Shown: one piece after another, positions 1-7,686 of the stretch | Layout of the letters: each line of letters opens with the position of its first letter | Numbering within the stretch: position 1 is the stretch's first letter | DNA from: Alphaproteobacteria bacterium | GTDB lineage: Bacteria > Pseudomonadota > Alphaproteobacteria > Puniceispirillales > Puniceispirillaceae | DNA length: 10,337 bases | NCBI GenBank assembly: GCA_016780695.1 | Contig: JADHLK010000043.1 | Location: 1-10,337 of the forward strand | Reading direction: 5' to 3' | Translations under genes and position numbers: made by a program | The notes under the pieces: model-generated | What the model saw: the letters and a program-made list of their open reading frames with translations, nothing else | Told to the model about the DNA's origin: nothing | Databases searched by the model: none

Positions 1-395
1 ACTGTCTGGGCTGAGCGTGTCTGCAGGCCGGTTTGCCGGTCAATGCGCCGGTCATGGGTAGCCCCCGCTTGCAGATTATGAGAGAGCCGCCGCTTGCCAT
101 CGCTAAACACCTTGCCGACCAGCGAGCTGGCCACCGGAACCTCTGCCCCGGCGATATCAACCGGGCCGATACAGGCTGAACAGACCAGCATCCCGGCCCT
201 TCTGCCCGGCATGAACAGCGCCCCGGCCTCTGCTGAAATGGCCGCCAGCAGCTGCGGCAAGACCCAGTTCAGCGCTTCCAGAGGGGCGTTTTTTTCTGCA
301 AAAATCTGCATCATCCGGCACACCAGCGAAAAATCTTGATGAGATTCATGATGTTTGGGGGACGGGCCAGAGCGAGCAGATGACATAAGGCCCAT
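1..395 (-). CDS. GAF-domain signalling protein, N-terminal part (runs off the left edge)
   Basis: Translating the minus strand gives an open frame that enters from the window edge. About 130 residues are visible. After a polar N-terminus the frame reads as a GAF domain: a helix around FSLVCRMMQIFAEKNAPLEA, then a strand GALFMPGRRAGMLVCSAC, then SSLVGKVFSDGKRRLSHN, and the typical GAF closing segment IDRQTGLQTRSAQ, as in many sensor cyclases, phosphatases and kinases. The output domain lies beyond the window, so the function (cyclase, SpoIIE-type phosphatase, histidine kinase or other) cannot be read. Two in-frame ATG codons (395 and 386) are possible starts. Neither has a clear Shine-Dalgarno, and the frame stays open to about 549, so the start is uncertain. 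The gene diverges from the class II aldolase gene. Confidence 0.72.
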   Translation of the reverse strand, partial: MGLMSSARSGPSPKHHESHQDFSLVCRMMQIFAEKNAPLEALNWVLPQLLAAISAEAGALFMPGRRAGMLVCSACIGPVDIAGAEVPVASSLVGKVFSDGKRRLSHNLQAGATHDRRIDRQTGLQTRSAQT

Positions 396-575
396 GCTGG
401 CCGTCTGGCTGGCGGCGGTCAATGATCCGTCCGGGGGATCAGACCCGGCTTTCCTGAACCCGCAATCAAGACCGGACTTGCCAACCGGACTGGCCTTTGC
501 CAGACTTCTGGCCAGCAGCGGACCGCAGCTGCCTTTTACCAGCGCACCACATCACAGGGGGGGGAGCAGAACGCC

Positions 576-1358
576 ATGGCCGACCGTAATTTCAACAAGC
601 CGGAGCGCTTTTCCGAGGCAGAATGGCAGGCCCGTATCCAGCTGGCCGGGATGTATCGGGTCTTTGCCTATCTGGGCTGGGATGAATCGATCTATAATCA
701 TATCTCGGTGCGCGTGCCAAATGAGGATGGTCAGGGTGAGAGCGGCCATTTTCTGATCAACCCGTTCGGGCTGCATTATTCGGAAGTCACCGCCTCCAAT
801 CTGGTCAAGGTGGATTTTGAGGGCCAGATTATCGGCCCTTCTGACTGGCCAATTAACCCGGCCGGTTTTGTCTTTCACAGCGCCATTCATGAATATCGGC
901 CGGACAGCGCGCATTGTGTGATGCATGTGCATACCACCGCGACGGCGGCGGTCTGTTCGCTGGAGAGCGGGCTGGCTTTTGACAATTTCTATGCCGCCCA
1001 GTTGTGGGGCAAGATTGCCTGGCATGAATTTGAGGGGATCACCATCTACCGCGATGAGGGGATGCGGATATTGCAGAGCGCGGGCGATTGCCCAGTGCTG
1101 ATGCTGCGCAATCACGGGCCGGTAGTGATCGGGGCCAATATCGCCCAGGCCTTTTCGTTGCTCTGGTTGCTGACCCGCGCCTGTGAGATACAGCTAGCCA
1201 CCGCTAGCATGGGCCCGGCGCGCCCAATAGCTGAGGAAATTCTGGAAAAATGTGTGCGAGATTCACTCAATTTTGACCCGCGCTTTGGGGCCGGAGCCGA
1301 CGCCCTCGCTGCTATGTTAAGACTAGTGGAGAAGCAAGACCCGTCATTTAAATATTAG
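576..1358 (+). CDS. Class II aldolase/adducin family protein
   Basis: This 260-residue cytoplasmic protein covers the complete class II aldolase/adducin domain (fuculose-phosphate aldolase fold). Residues visible in the expected order are NHISVR (41-46), a NPFGLHYSEVTASNLVKVD segment (62-80), HVHTT with the paired metal-binding histidines H117 and H119, and LRNHGPVV with the third histidine H180. In the family these three histidines bind a divalent metal that polarises the substrate carbonyl for retro-aldol cleavage. Many members, including adducin-like ones, have no known substrate, and none can be assigned here. The ATG at 576 is preceded by a G-rich stretch ending in GGAG about 10 nt upstream, which serves as the ribosome binding site. 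The gene appears to be a single transcription unit between a divergent GAF gene and a convergent metallo-hydrolase gene. Family call is firm; reaction is unknown. Confidence 0.9.
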   Translation: MADRNFNKPERFSEAEWQARIQLAGMYRVFAYLGWDESIYNHISVRVPNEDGQGESGHFLINPFGLHYSEVTASNLVKVDFEGQIIGPSDWPINPAGFVFHSAIHEYRPDSAHCVMHVHTTATAAVCSLESGLAFDNFYAAQLWGKIAWHEFEGITIYRDEGMRILQSAGDCPVLMLRNHGPVVIGANIAQAFSLLWLLTRACEIQLATASMGPARPIAEEILEKCVRDSLNFDPRFGAGADALAAMLRLVEKQDPSFKY

Positions 1359-1478
1359 GAGGGGGTTTTAGGAGCGTTGGGATTTTTTGGTGAGTCAGGA
1401 AGATTAGTTGGGCCAAAATTCTGCATGATGCTTCTATGAGTCCCGCTATTTTAATAGGCTGCCTTGTAAGGCTTCTCA
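1359..1478. other. Convergent intergenic gap
   Basis: These 120 bp separate two genes that end facing each other. The gap is more AT-rich than its surroundings. It holds only a very short inverted repeat, GCCTT-gt-AAGGC (1461-1472), without a T-run at a useful distance. I see no convincing terminator and no small ORF with a ribosome binding site. Confidence 0.4.
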
Positions 1479-2642
1479 CTATTCGATCAGGGGAACCCAC
1501 CAATGATCATCGGGCAAACTCTGATTGATATCCACCCATTCGCCAATTTTTGGCACGGTGACAGACAATCCGCGCTCCGCAGCATGGATGCTGACCTCAA
1601 CTGGTGGATCATACCAATTATGAAGGGCCAGCGTGAACATACCCCAACCGATGGGGACCAAAATCTTCCCCTCTAAATCGACATAGGCATCCACCACCTC
1701 TGGCGGCAGATTATGCACCTGACGCCAGCGATTATTATATTGTCCGGCATCAATGAAGGTGAGATCAAAGGGGCCATAGCGAGCGCCAATTTCGGCGTAA
1801 TGATCAGCATAACCTGAATCGCCGCTGAAATAGACGGAATGGCTATCTGTCTTAACAACCCAGGAGGACCAGAGAGATTTTTGCATCCGAAATGTGCCTG
1901 TGCGCCCAGAAAAATGCTGGGCCGGTGTGCATATAAAGGTGATGTCGCCAATTTGCCTGGACTGCCACCAGTCAAATTCTGTAATGCGGTCAGGCTCAAT
2001 CCCCCACCGTTGCAAATGCGGGGCCACCCCCAGCGGCACCAGAAAACGGGTCTCAGAGGCCGCAAGAAACTTGATCGTTTGCATATCCAGATGGTCGTAA
2101 TGGTCATGCGAGATCACCACCAGATCAATAGCGGGCAAATCCTCTAATTTCAGAACCGGTGGCTGATAGCGCGTGACAGCCCAGCTCACCGGAGAGGCAC
2201 TCTCGGCAAAGACCGGATCAAACAAGACTGTCTGCCCCTTGATGGACGCCATCACCGTCGCATGGCCAAGCCAGGCAAATTTCACCGTATCCTGCGTGGC
2301 GCGCAAATCCTCTGGAATCGCCCCCTTTATATCAGGCAGGGGAAAGTCAGGCCGCGTCTGGTTTGGATTGAACAAAAAATTATTGGTCAGATTTTCCCTC
2401 GGATTCGCCCAAAAACCGCTATGATCCATCATCTCATCTATGATGCCGGCCGCCCGGTTAACAAATCGATCATCCGCCACATCGTAATTCTCTGATTGTT
2501 TCACCCGCTCGTGATCGGCGCCTTTTGGAATGGCCCCGAATTGCTCGCAACCTGACAGCATCAGGAACAGGCCAAGACCCGCCGCGGCTATGACGCCGCC
2601 AAGACGCTTCAGCCATTTTGCCTTTCCAGATGCCTGTTCCAT
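1479..2642 (-). CDS. NAPE-PLD-like metallo-beta-lactamase-fold lipoprotein
   Basis: This 387-residue protein starts with a basic N-terminus and a hydrophobic stretch (15-29), then a lipobox LSGC with C32, so it should be a lipid-anchored, exported protein with Glu at +2. The mature part is a complete MBL-fold hydrolase: HDHYDH gives H179, H181, D183 and H184; AQHFSGR gives H243; FSGDSGY gives D275; and a late histidine H341 lies in WGMFTLALHNW. This set and spacing match the two-metal site of N-acyl-phosphatidylethanolamine phospholipase D and its bacterial relatives, which are phosphodiesterases; the actual substrate here is unknown. The ATG at 2642 has GGGAAGGG about 6 nt upstream. It is the last gene of the minus-strand operon, 22 nt after the DISM-type cyclase. 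A phosphodiester or lipid substrate at the membrane is plausible. A direct role in cyclic-nucleotide turnover is doubtful because the enzyme should face the periplasm. Confidence 0.88.
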   Translation of the reverse strand: MEQASGKAKWLKRLGGVIAAAGLGLFLMLSGCEQFGAIPKGADHERVKQSENYDVADDRFVNRAAGIIDEMMDHSGFWANPRENLTNNFLFNPNQTRPDFPLPDIKGAIPEDLRATQDTVKFAWLGHATVMASIKGQTVLFDPVFAESASPVSWAVTRYQPPVLKLEDLPAIDLVVISHDHYDHLDMQTIKFLAASETRFLVPLGVAPHLQRWGIEPDRITEFDWWQSRQIGDITFICTPAQHFSGRTGTFRMQKSLWSSWVVKTDSHSVYFSGDSGYADHYAEIGARYGPFDLTFIDAGQYNNRWRQVHNLPPEVVDAYVDLEGKILVPIGWGMFTLALHNWYDPPVEVSIHAAERGLSVTVPKIGEWVDINQSLPDDHWWVPLIE

Positions 2643-2664
2643 CGGCCTTCCCTTCCCTCAAAAT

Positions 2665-4878
2665 CTATTTGATCTGCAGCCGTTCAATACCGTCCCAGCG
2701 CTTTGGATCCCATCCTTTATCCAACAGGTTCTGGCAGCGTTCAAGATAGATACGCGCCGCCCCATCGCTCTCATTAATGGCCAGCACCGCGGCGAAACCT
2801 GCCTTGGCTAGCTCAAATTTCTGGTTCTCATAAAAATGCACGCTCTTCTCAAAGCTGGCCAGAGTTTGTTCTTTCAAGCGCTGTGACGGCTCTGGCTCGC
2901 CATCAATAATCTCATAGATGCTGACCGGTGTTTGCTTGCCCATAACGGTGACCCTATCGACCTTGCGGCTGGTGAAGCCAGCGGCTTCAGCCCGATCATG
3001 GGTGGTGTCTGAGACCAGAATGGAGGCGCCATAAATCTTGGTCAGCCCTTCCAGCCGGGCAGCCAGATTGACCGCATCACTGATGACCGAGCCTTCCATA
3101 CGGTCAGCCTCTCCCAGTGTTCCCAGAATCATTCTGCCAGTATTCAGCCCGATGCCAATCGTGATCTCATGCCGTCCGTCACTGCGCGCCTTGCTGTTGT
3201 AGCGATGCAGCTCTTGTTGCATGGCCACTGCCGCGCGCACGGCATCTGCGGGGGCCCGCTGAAACAGGGCCATCACCCCATCTCCCATAAATTTGTCGAT
3301 ATAGCCCTCATGCCCGCGAATAATCGGCCCCATGCGGCTGAGATAGGCATTAACAAAGCTGAAATTTTCTTCCGGGGACATGGTCTCGGAAATTGAGGTA
3401 AAGGAGCGAATATCGGAGAACAGGATGCTCATCTCAATCTCTACCTGATCCCCCAGCCTGACATCCAGGATACTGTCTTTTTTCAGATTGCTAAGAAGCT
3501 GGGGCGGAACAAAGCGCTGATAAGCCTCGGTTATCTTCACCTGCTGTGCCAGCACCAGAGCTTTCATATCGTTTAATTGCTGGGCCACCGCAAAGCCGAA
3601 AGTAACAAACATCGCAAGAAACAAAATACCCCCGGCAGAGGAGACGATGAACCAGAACTCCCAGGAAAAATCAAATAGCAGATAGGTCAGGCCAGATATT
3701 GGAGCCACCAGAAACGGCAGCGAAAAGGAAACCAGCAAATATTTTGCGTAAGTGCTGCCGCGCCGCCACATCACAAAAGACAGGATAGCTGAGGCCAGCA
3801 ACAGCAGCACAAAAGTCATCATAATAACATCTGTCTTCACCAGCCCGGGGCCCGCCCGGTCCGGCGGATAGGTGGCCAGATCCAGGGTCGGGGCACGCGG
3901 CCAGCCAAATGTCAGATAGATATTGAGAACCACCATGATTATGTAGAACGCCGTTGCCACCAGAAACAGCTTGTTCATGCGGGGGAAATTGGCAGCCATA
4001 TCCAGCGATTTGCGGAAGAACGTAACCAGAAAAATAAAGAGAAGCGACAGGCTGGCGAGCGTAAATTCACTGTTGATCAGCCAGCCGGGCAGCTGCATCA
4101 CCCAGCCCAGAGACAGGGTGGTCGTGCTGGCAAAGGCAATTTGAAACAGGCTTGCTGACAACCACAGATAGGCACCGCGCGACACGGCAAACATGAAAAG
4201 ATAATAAAGCCCGAATGAAAGGGCAATGGCGATCACCGCGATATTTGCCGCCAAACCAAGAAGCTGCAAGGACTGGATATCCCGCCAGGGCCCGATGGTC
4301 ATCCTGTCCAGACCATTCACCTTGCTCATATAGCGGTCAAAGGGCTTGTTGCGAAAATAATTATAAACCGTGGTCACCTCACCAACTGGCATCAATACTT
4401 GATGATGGCTGAGAATTCTGCCCTCCGCTATCCAGGGATGCGCCCCCTGTTTCCAGTAGGCGTATTCATCAAGGCCGCCGTTATGATCGACCAGAAGCTT
4501 CTTTTCAGTGTTGAAATTATGTTCAATGCCGATTTTGTCAGTGGCCAGGCTGTTCTTGACACGAAACCGCACCCAATAGCCATCAACGAGCGATTGGTCC
4601 TTGACCAATTTTTTGGTCCAGACCGCGCCCGCAAGCCTGTCTGGTGACGCGGTATGGTCCAGCCCTTCAAGAAATTCCAAATAATCGGGAGCGATGGTAA
4701 TCAAACCATCCGAAGCCAACATGAAAACCGGCGCACTATAATGGTCGCTGGCATTTGCATAGCACGCCGAAGAAACCAATGCCAAAAATATAAGGACTCG
4801 TTGCAAGGGCCTTAAAAAAAAATGAACTGCCAGCAAATTACAATCTTCTTTCTTTGCTCGAAATAAAGCAAAAAGCAT
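2665..4878 (-). CDS. 7TMR-DISM-type membrane sensor with class III adenylate cyclase domain
   Basis: This 737-residue protein has a signal-peptide-like segment (28-43), then a periplasmic domain (about 45-200) with YWVRFRVKN (101-109), resembling 7TMR-DISM extracellular domain 2. Seven hydrophobic helices follow (about 207-230, 236-258, 272-288, 303-324, 350-370, 378-402, 408-431), then a linker with AYQRFVPPQLL, and a class III cyclase domain (about 480-660). Catalytic residues are in place: D489 (FSDIRSFT) and D533 (KFMGDG) for metals, K529 and D601 for adenine, and N604 and R608 for the transition state. This predicts cAMP production from ATP in the cytoplasm. The last 70 residues look like one or two TPR-type helix pairs. 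The domain order predicts that an unknown periplasmic ligand, perhaps a carbohydrate or lipid, controls activity. Its ATG lies 3 nt after the upstream cyclase stop, so translation is probably coupled; no strong Shine-Dalgarno is seen. A TTG at codon 15, preceded by AAGAAG, is an alternative start. Confidence 0.9.
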   Translation of the reverse strand: MLFALFRAKKEDCNLLAVHFFLRPLQRVLIFLALVSSACYANASDHYSAPVFMLASDGLITIAPDYLEFLEGLDHTASPDRLAGAVWTKKLVKDQSLVDGYWVRFRVKNSLATDKIGIEHNFNTEKKLLVDHNGGLDEYAYWKQGAHPWIAEGRILSHHQVLMPVGEVTTVYNYFRNKPFDRYMSKVNGLDRMTIGPWRDIQSLQLLGLAANIAVIAIALSFGLYYLFMFAVSRGAYLWLSASLFQIAFASTTTLSLGWVMQLPGWLINSEFTLASLSLLFIFLVTFFRKSLDMAANFPRMNKLFLVATAFYIIMVVLNIYLTFGWPRAPTLDLATYPPDRAGPGLVKTDVIMMTFVLLLLASAILSFVMWRRGSTYAKYLLVSFSLPFLVAPISGLTYLLFDFSWEFWFIVSSAGGILFLAMFVTFGFAVAQQLNDMKALVLAQQVKITEAYQRFVPPQLLSNLKKDSILDVRLGDQVEIEMSILFSDIRSFTSISETMSPEENFSFVNAYLSRMGPIIRGHEGYIDKFMGDGVMALFQRAPADAVRAAVAMQQELHRYNSKARSDGRHEITIGIGLNTGRMILGTLGEADRMEGSVISDAVNLAARLEGLTKIYGASILVSDTTHDRAEAAGFTSRKVDRVTVMGKQTPVSIYEIIDGEPEPSQRLKEQTLASFEKSVHFYENQKFELAKAGFAAVLAINESDGAARIYLERCQNLLDKGWDPKRWDGIERLQIK

Positions 4879-4881
4879 TGG

Positions 4882-6576
4882 CTAGGCTACAATTTGGGCG
4901 GCGTTCTGAATAAATAAGATATCTAGCTTCTCACGGCGCCCACGGATCTTAACCTTGTCCTTAGAAAATGCCCTGGTATCAATTTTCGCCAGCTCCGCGA
5001 CATATTTGGAAATCACCAGCTGGCATTTGTATTTTTTCGACAGTTCTTCGAGCCGGCTGGCCACATTCACATTATCCCCGACCGCGGTTTCGGAAACCGT
5101 CCGGCCATAGCCCATCATCCCGACAATCGCCTGGCCGGCATGAATGCCCATGCCAAAGCGAATCTCATCATCAAAATCAATCTTCATTTCCGAATTCAGC
5201 TTTTCCATCCGGTCTGAAATCAGAGAGGCCGTCCTGACCGCATTGCTACAATTTTCAGCCGGGCTGTCCGCGCCATCAAAAATCGCCATGATGCCATCGC
5301 CGATAAATTTATCCAGCCTGCCATGATTCTCCTCAATAATCGCCCCGCAAGCCGCGTAATATTTATTGAGAATATAAACCACATCATAAGGCAGCTTGGT
5401 TTCGGCCAGCTTGGTGAATTCGCGAACATCCACGAACAGGATAACGGTTTCCTGTTCCTTGCCGGTGAGCGCGCGCGCCGAGCTGACCCCCTCCATCTGG
5501 TTGGCTGGCTGTAACAGCGGGGCAACGGAGATATCGCCATCCACACGCAGCTGGCAAGCCAGGCGCAGCCCCTCATCCAGCCCCACCCGCTCTATCGCCT
5601 TGGCCTCATGCATATTCGGGGCTGGCAGCGGCTTGTCATGCGCCAGGATTCGCACCCGGCAGGTGGTGCAGCGCCCCTTGCCGCCACAGACAGATTGATG
5701 CGGAATCTTGCCGATCCGGCTGCTTTCAAGAAGCGTTGTCCCGGCCGCCACGCGCACCGTTTCCCCATTCGGATAGGTGACCGTCACCTGGCCGAAATAG
5801 CTGGCCCGTATCACATTCAAGGCCGCCAGACCGGCCACCGCAAGAAAGAAAAGCGGATAATATCTGGACGTCAGCACCTCAATCTGGCCCAGCACCGGAA
5901 AGGCCTCTTGCGGTATCGCCTTCATCAAAATGCCGAACAGATAATTATCCTTGCTCACCAGACTGTTGGCATAGCTCAAAAAACTCATTTCCTTAAGACC
6001 GGACAAAAACCCGGTGACAGACAGTATCGGCACCGCCCAGAAAAACGTCACAATCGATTTATGATAGGTTTTGTAGAAGGGCTTGAACCGGATCAGCCCG
6101 CGTATGCCGATAATGCCATGTGTCCATATCATCACAATCATCAGCGTATAAAAAAGCCCGTAGGTGAAAGCAGTATCCGGATTGGCCAGAGTGCCTGCAA
6201 AAATAAGCTCATAGCTGTCATCAACGCCGAAAATCCGGGAGAGCAGCGCGGCGGTCACAATATGCTGGAGAAGCACAAAAAGCGCGATAAACGGGAACAG
6301 AATCTGCACCCACTCCACCTTTGTCATTTTCGCGGACCGCTTCCTGATCACCGCGAGGATGCCCAGAATAATATGCACCGCTATGGAAAGAAACAGGATT
6401 ATCTCAGCAACCGGATTGCGCCAGGCCAGTAGGAAATATTCGCGCACCGCATCTGCCGCCTGAATGGAAATGGTGGCAACGGAATGGTTCAGCAGATGCG
6501 TGGATGTATAGATAAATAGCACCAGGCCAGTAAAAACTCTTATACGCCGGGTCATCGAGTTTATATCTTCCTTCAC
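4882..6576 (-). CDS. cyaC: CyaC-like diheme-B, 2Fe-2S class III adenylate cyclase
   Basis: Three modules are visible in 564 residues. First is a 6-helix membrane domain (about 13-33, 55-77, 90-112, 136-158, 173-193, 239-258) with histidines H27, H68, H105 and H153 in the first four helices. That spacing closely resembles the haem ligands of diheme succinate-quinone oxidoreductase anchors such as B. subtilis SdhC. Second is an adrenodoxin-type 2Fe-2S ferredoxin domain (about 263-355) with C297, C303, C306 and C341 (C-X5-C-X2-C-X34-C). Third is a class III cyclase (about 375-555) with metal residues D383 and D427, K423 and D501 for adenine, and N504 and R508. S. meliloti CyaC has this build and is described as a quinone- and redox-responsive adenylate cyclase, so cAMP synthesis set by the respiratory redox state is the likely role. 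The GTG at 6576 has GGGGGAAAG just upstream; an ATG at codon 8 (6555) with AAGGAAG is an equally plausible start. It is the first gene of the operon. Confidence 0.92.
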   Translation of the reverse strand: MKEDINSMTRRIRVFTGLVLFIYTSTHLLNHSVATISIQAADAVREYFLLAWRNPVAEIILFLSIAVHIILGILAVIRKRSAKMTKVEWVQILFPFIALFVLLQHIVTAALLSRIFGVDDSYELIFAGTLANPDTAFTYGLFYTLMIVMIWTHGIIGIRGLIRFKPFYKTYHKSIVTFFWAVPILSVTGFLSGLKEMSFLSYANSLVSKDNYLFGILMKAIPQEAFPVLGQIEVLTSRYYPLFFLAVAGLAALNVIRASYFGQVTVTYPNGETVRVAAGTTLLESSRIGKIPHQSVCGGKGRCTTCRVRILAHDKPLPAPNMHEAKAIERVGLDEGLRLACQLRVDGDISVAPLLQPANQMEGVSSARALTGKEQETVILFVDVREFTKLAETKLPYDVVYILNKYYAACGAIIEENHGRLDKFIGDGIMAIFDGADSPAENCSNAVRTASLISDRMEKLNSEMKIDFDDEIRFGMGIHAGQAIVGMMGYGRTVSETAVGDNVNVASRLEELSKKYKCQLVISKYVAELAKIDTRAFSKDKVKIRGRREKLDILFIQNAAQIVA

Positions 6577-6879
6577 CTGCTTTCCCCCTTTATGACATTC
6601 ATTTAGATTTTTCTTTTATACGGTAGAATAGAAAAAAAGATGCGCCAAGGCCAAAACTGCCGGCTGCTTCTAATTGCTCTAATTTTGTGCTGAATTTTGG
6701 GCCAGGTTTCGTTCTAACTTCCGGGCCAGATTGTAGGCCAGATTGCGGGCCACATTCGGGGGCGGCGTTCCCTTTCCCGGGCGGCTGTGTTACCGTCAGA
6801 AGAAAGGCAGGGCTGGCCGGAGGAAAAACAGACCTGTTGCCGCGGCCCGCGGTCATTGCTGATTGGGAGCGTGAGTTGG
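6577..6879. promoter_or_regulatory. Divergent intergenic region between the cyclase operon and the MBL/cNMP-binding operon
   Basis: These 303 bp separate divergently transcribed units and must hold both promoters unless transcription enters from elsewhere. A weak minus-strand sigma70-like candidate reads TTGGCC (6654-6649), an 18-nt spacer, then TATTCT (6630-6625), about 50 nt before the cyclase start. No clear CRP-type TGTGA-N6-TCACA palindrome is visible. The middle contains a 12-bp tandem repeat, listed separately. Open frames on both strands cross the region but lack a ribosome binding site and look like chance readings. Confidence 0.45.
6700..6759. repeat. Imperfect 12-bp tandem repeat
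   Basis: Five 12-bp units lie in phase. Unit 1 is GGCCAGGTTTCG (6700-6711), unit 2 is a diverged TTCTAACTTCCG (6712-6723), unit 3 is GGCCAGATTGTA (6724-6735), unit 4 is GGCCAGATTGCG (6736-6747) and unit 5 is GGCCACATTCGG (6748-6759). The repeat lies in the middle of the divergent promoter region. Because 12 is a multiple of three, both strands read as four-residue repeats, but no supported gene contains them. Confidence 0.7.
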
Positions 6880-7668
6880 ATGAAGATTAAATTTCATGGT
6901 GCCAGAGGATCTGTCCCGGTTTCCGGGCCTGATTTCGCAGGCTATGGCGGCCATACAACCTGTCTGGAACTGGTCAGCGATGCCTGGCAAATCGTGGTCG
7001 ATGCGGGCAGTGGCTTCCAGAATGTCAGGCTGCTGGAGGACCGGCCGGTTATCCTGCTGTTCAGCCACTTCCACCATGACCATATTCAGGGGCTGGCCTT
7101 CAATCCTGACCTGCTGGGCCAGAACCGGGAATTTTTTGTTTCCAGTGCCTTGTGTGATTCCAATACGCTGAAAGGGCATTTGCAAAACTATTTTCACGGC
7201 GCGTATTTTCCAATTGACCTGATCGAGGCCAAAGACCGGTTTATCTTTGCTGATTTTGAGACGCTGCCAGCCTCTGTCGGCAGTGCCTTAAGCATTATGT
7301 CCAGCCCGTTAAATCACCCGGGCGGCTGTGTGGCCTACAGTATCGGCGAGGGCGCAGAGCGCGTCTGCACGCTTTTTGACAATGAATATCAGGTTGAACA
7401 GGAAAGCCGGTTGCTGGATTTTGTGGATGGGGCCGGCCTGTTTATCTGGGACGGTATGTTCACCGATGAGGAGCTGCAGAACAGGCGCGGCTGGGGGCAT
7501 TCCTCCATTGAGGAGGGGATGCAGTTTTTTGCCGCCTCGCGATCTGCCAAAATGGCGATAATCCACCATGCGCCCTCCAGAACAGATAACCAGCTGGCAA
7601 GCCTGCAGGATCAGCTTTGTGAACCGCAGGCGTTTTTCGCTCGCGAACAACAGGTCATAACCCTCTAG
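6880..7668 (+). CDS. PhnP-like metallo-beta-lactamase-fold hydrolase
   Basis: From the ATG at 6880 the protein has 262 residues and begins directly with the first strand of the fold, KIKFHGARGSVP, followed by YGGHTTCLEL (22-31). This opening is typical of the MBL branch that includes the phosphonate-pathway cyclic phosphodiesterase PhnP and RNase Z relatives. Metal-site residues follow in order: HFHHDH with H63, H65, D67 and H68; NHPGG with H146; LFDNE with D167; and a C-terminal histidine in IIHHAPSRTD (H229/H230). No signal peptide is present, so it should be cytoplasmic. The substrate is unknown; phosphodiesters, including cyclic ones, are the usual class. A frame extension to 6787 exists but adds a Cys/Gly-rich, non-homologous leader, so 6880 is preferred; GGGAG lies about 10 nt upstream. 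It is the first gene of the plus-strand unit, 18 nt before the cNMP-binding gene. Confidence 0.87.
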   Translation: MKIKFHGARGSVPVSGPDFAGYGGHTTCLELVSDAWQIVVDAGSGFQNVRLLEDRPVILLFSHFHHDHIQGLAFNPDLLGQNREFFVSSALCDSNTLKGHLQNYFHGAYFPIDLIEAKDRFIFADFETLPASVGSALSIMSSPLNHPGGCVAYSIGEGAERVCTLFDNEYQVEQESRLLDFVDGAGLFIWDGMFTDEELQNRRGWGHSSIEEGMQFFAASRSAKMAIIHHAPSRTDNQLASLQDQLCEPQAFFAREQQVITL

Positions 7669-7686
7669 AACAGATAGGTTTAACGC

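Noticed and set aside
552..1115. 187-residue minus-strand open frame
   Set aside because: Antisense to the class II aldolase gene with its metal-binding histidines; no domain in the antisense reading.
1461..1480. Terminator hairpin between the convergent genes
   Set aside because: The inverted repeat GCCTT-gt-AAGGC has a 2-nt loop and no following T-run.
5608..6432. 274-residue plus-strand open frame
   Set aside because: Antisense to the membrane and ferredoxin part of the CyaC-like cyclase; His/Arg-rich reading of no known family.
6599..6856. 85-residue minus-strand open frame with tetrapeptide-like repeats upstream of the CyaC-like gene
   Set aside because: No ribosome binding site, no recognisable domain, overlaps the divergent promoter region; its repeats follow from the 12-bp DNA repeat.
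6787..6879. N-terminal extension of the PhnP-like hydrolase
   Set aside because: The fold starts at the ATG at 6880; the extra 31 residues are not like any MBL leader and are more likely promoter and leader DNA.
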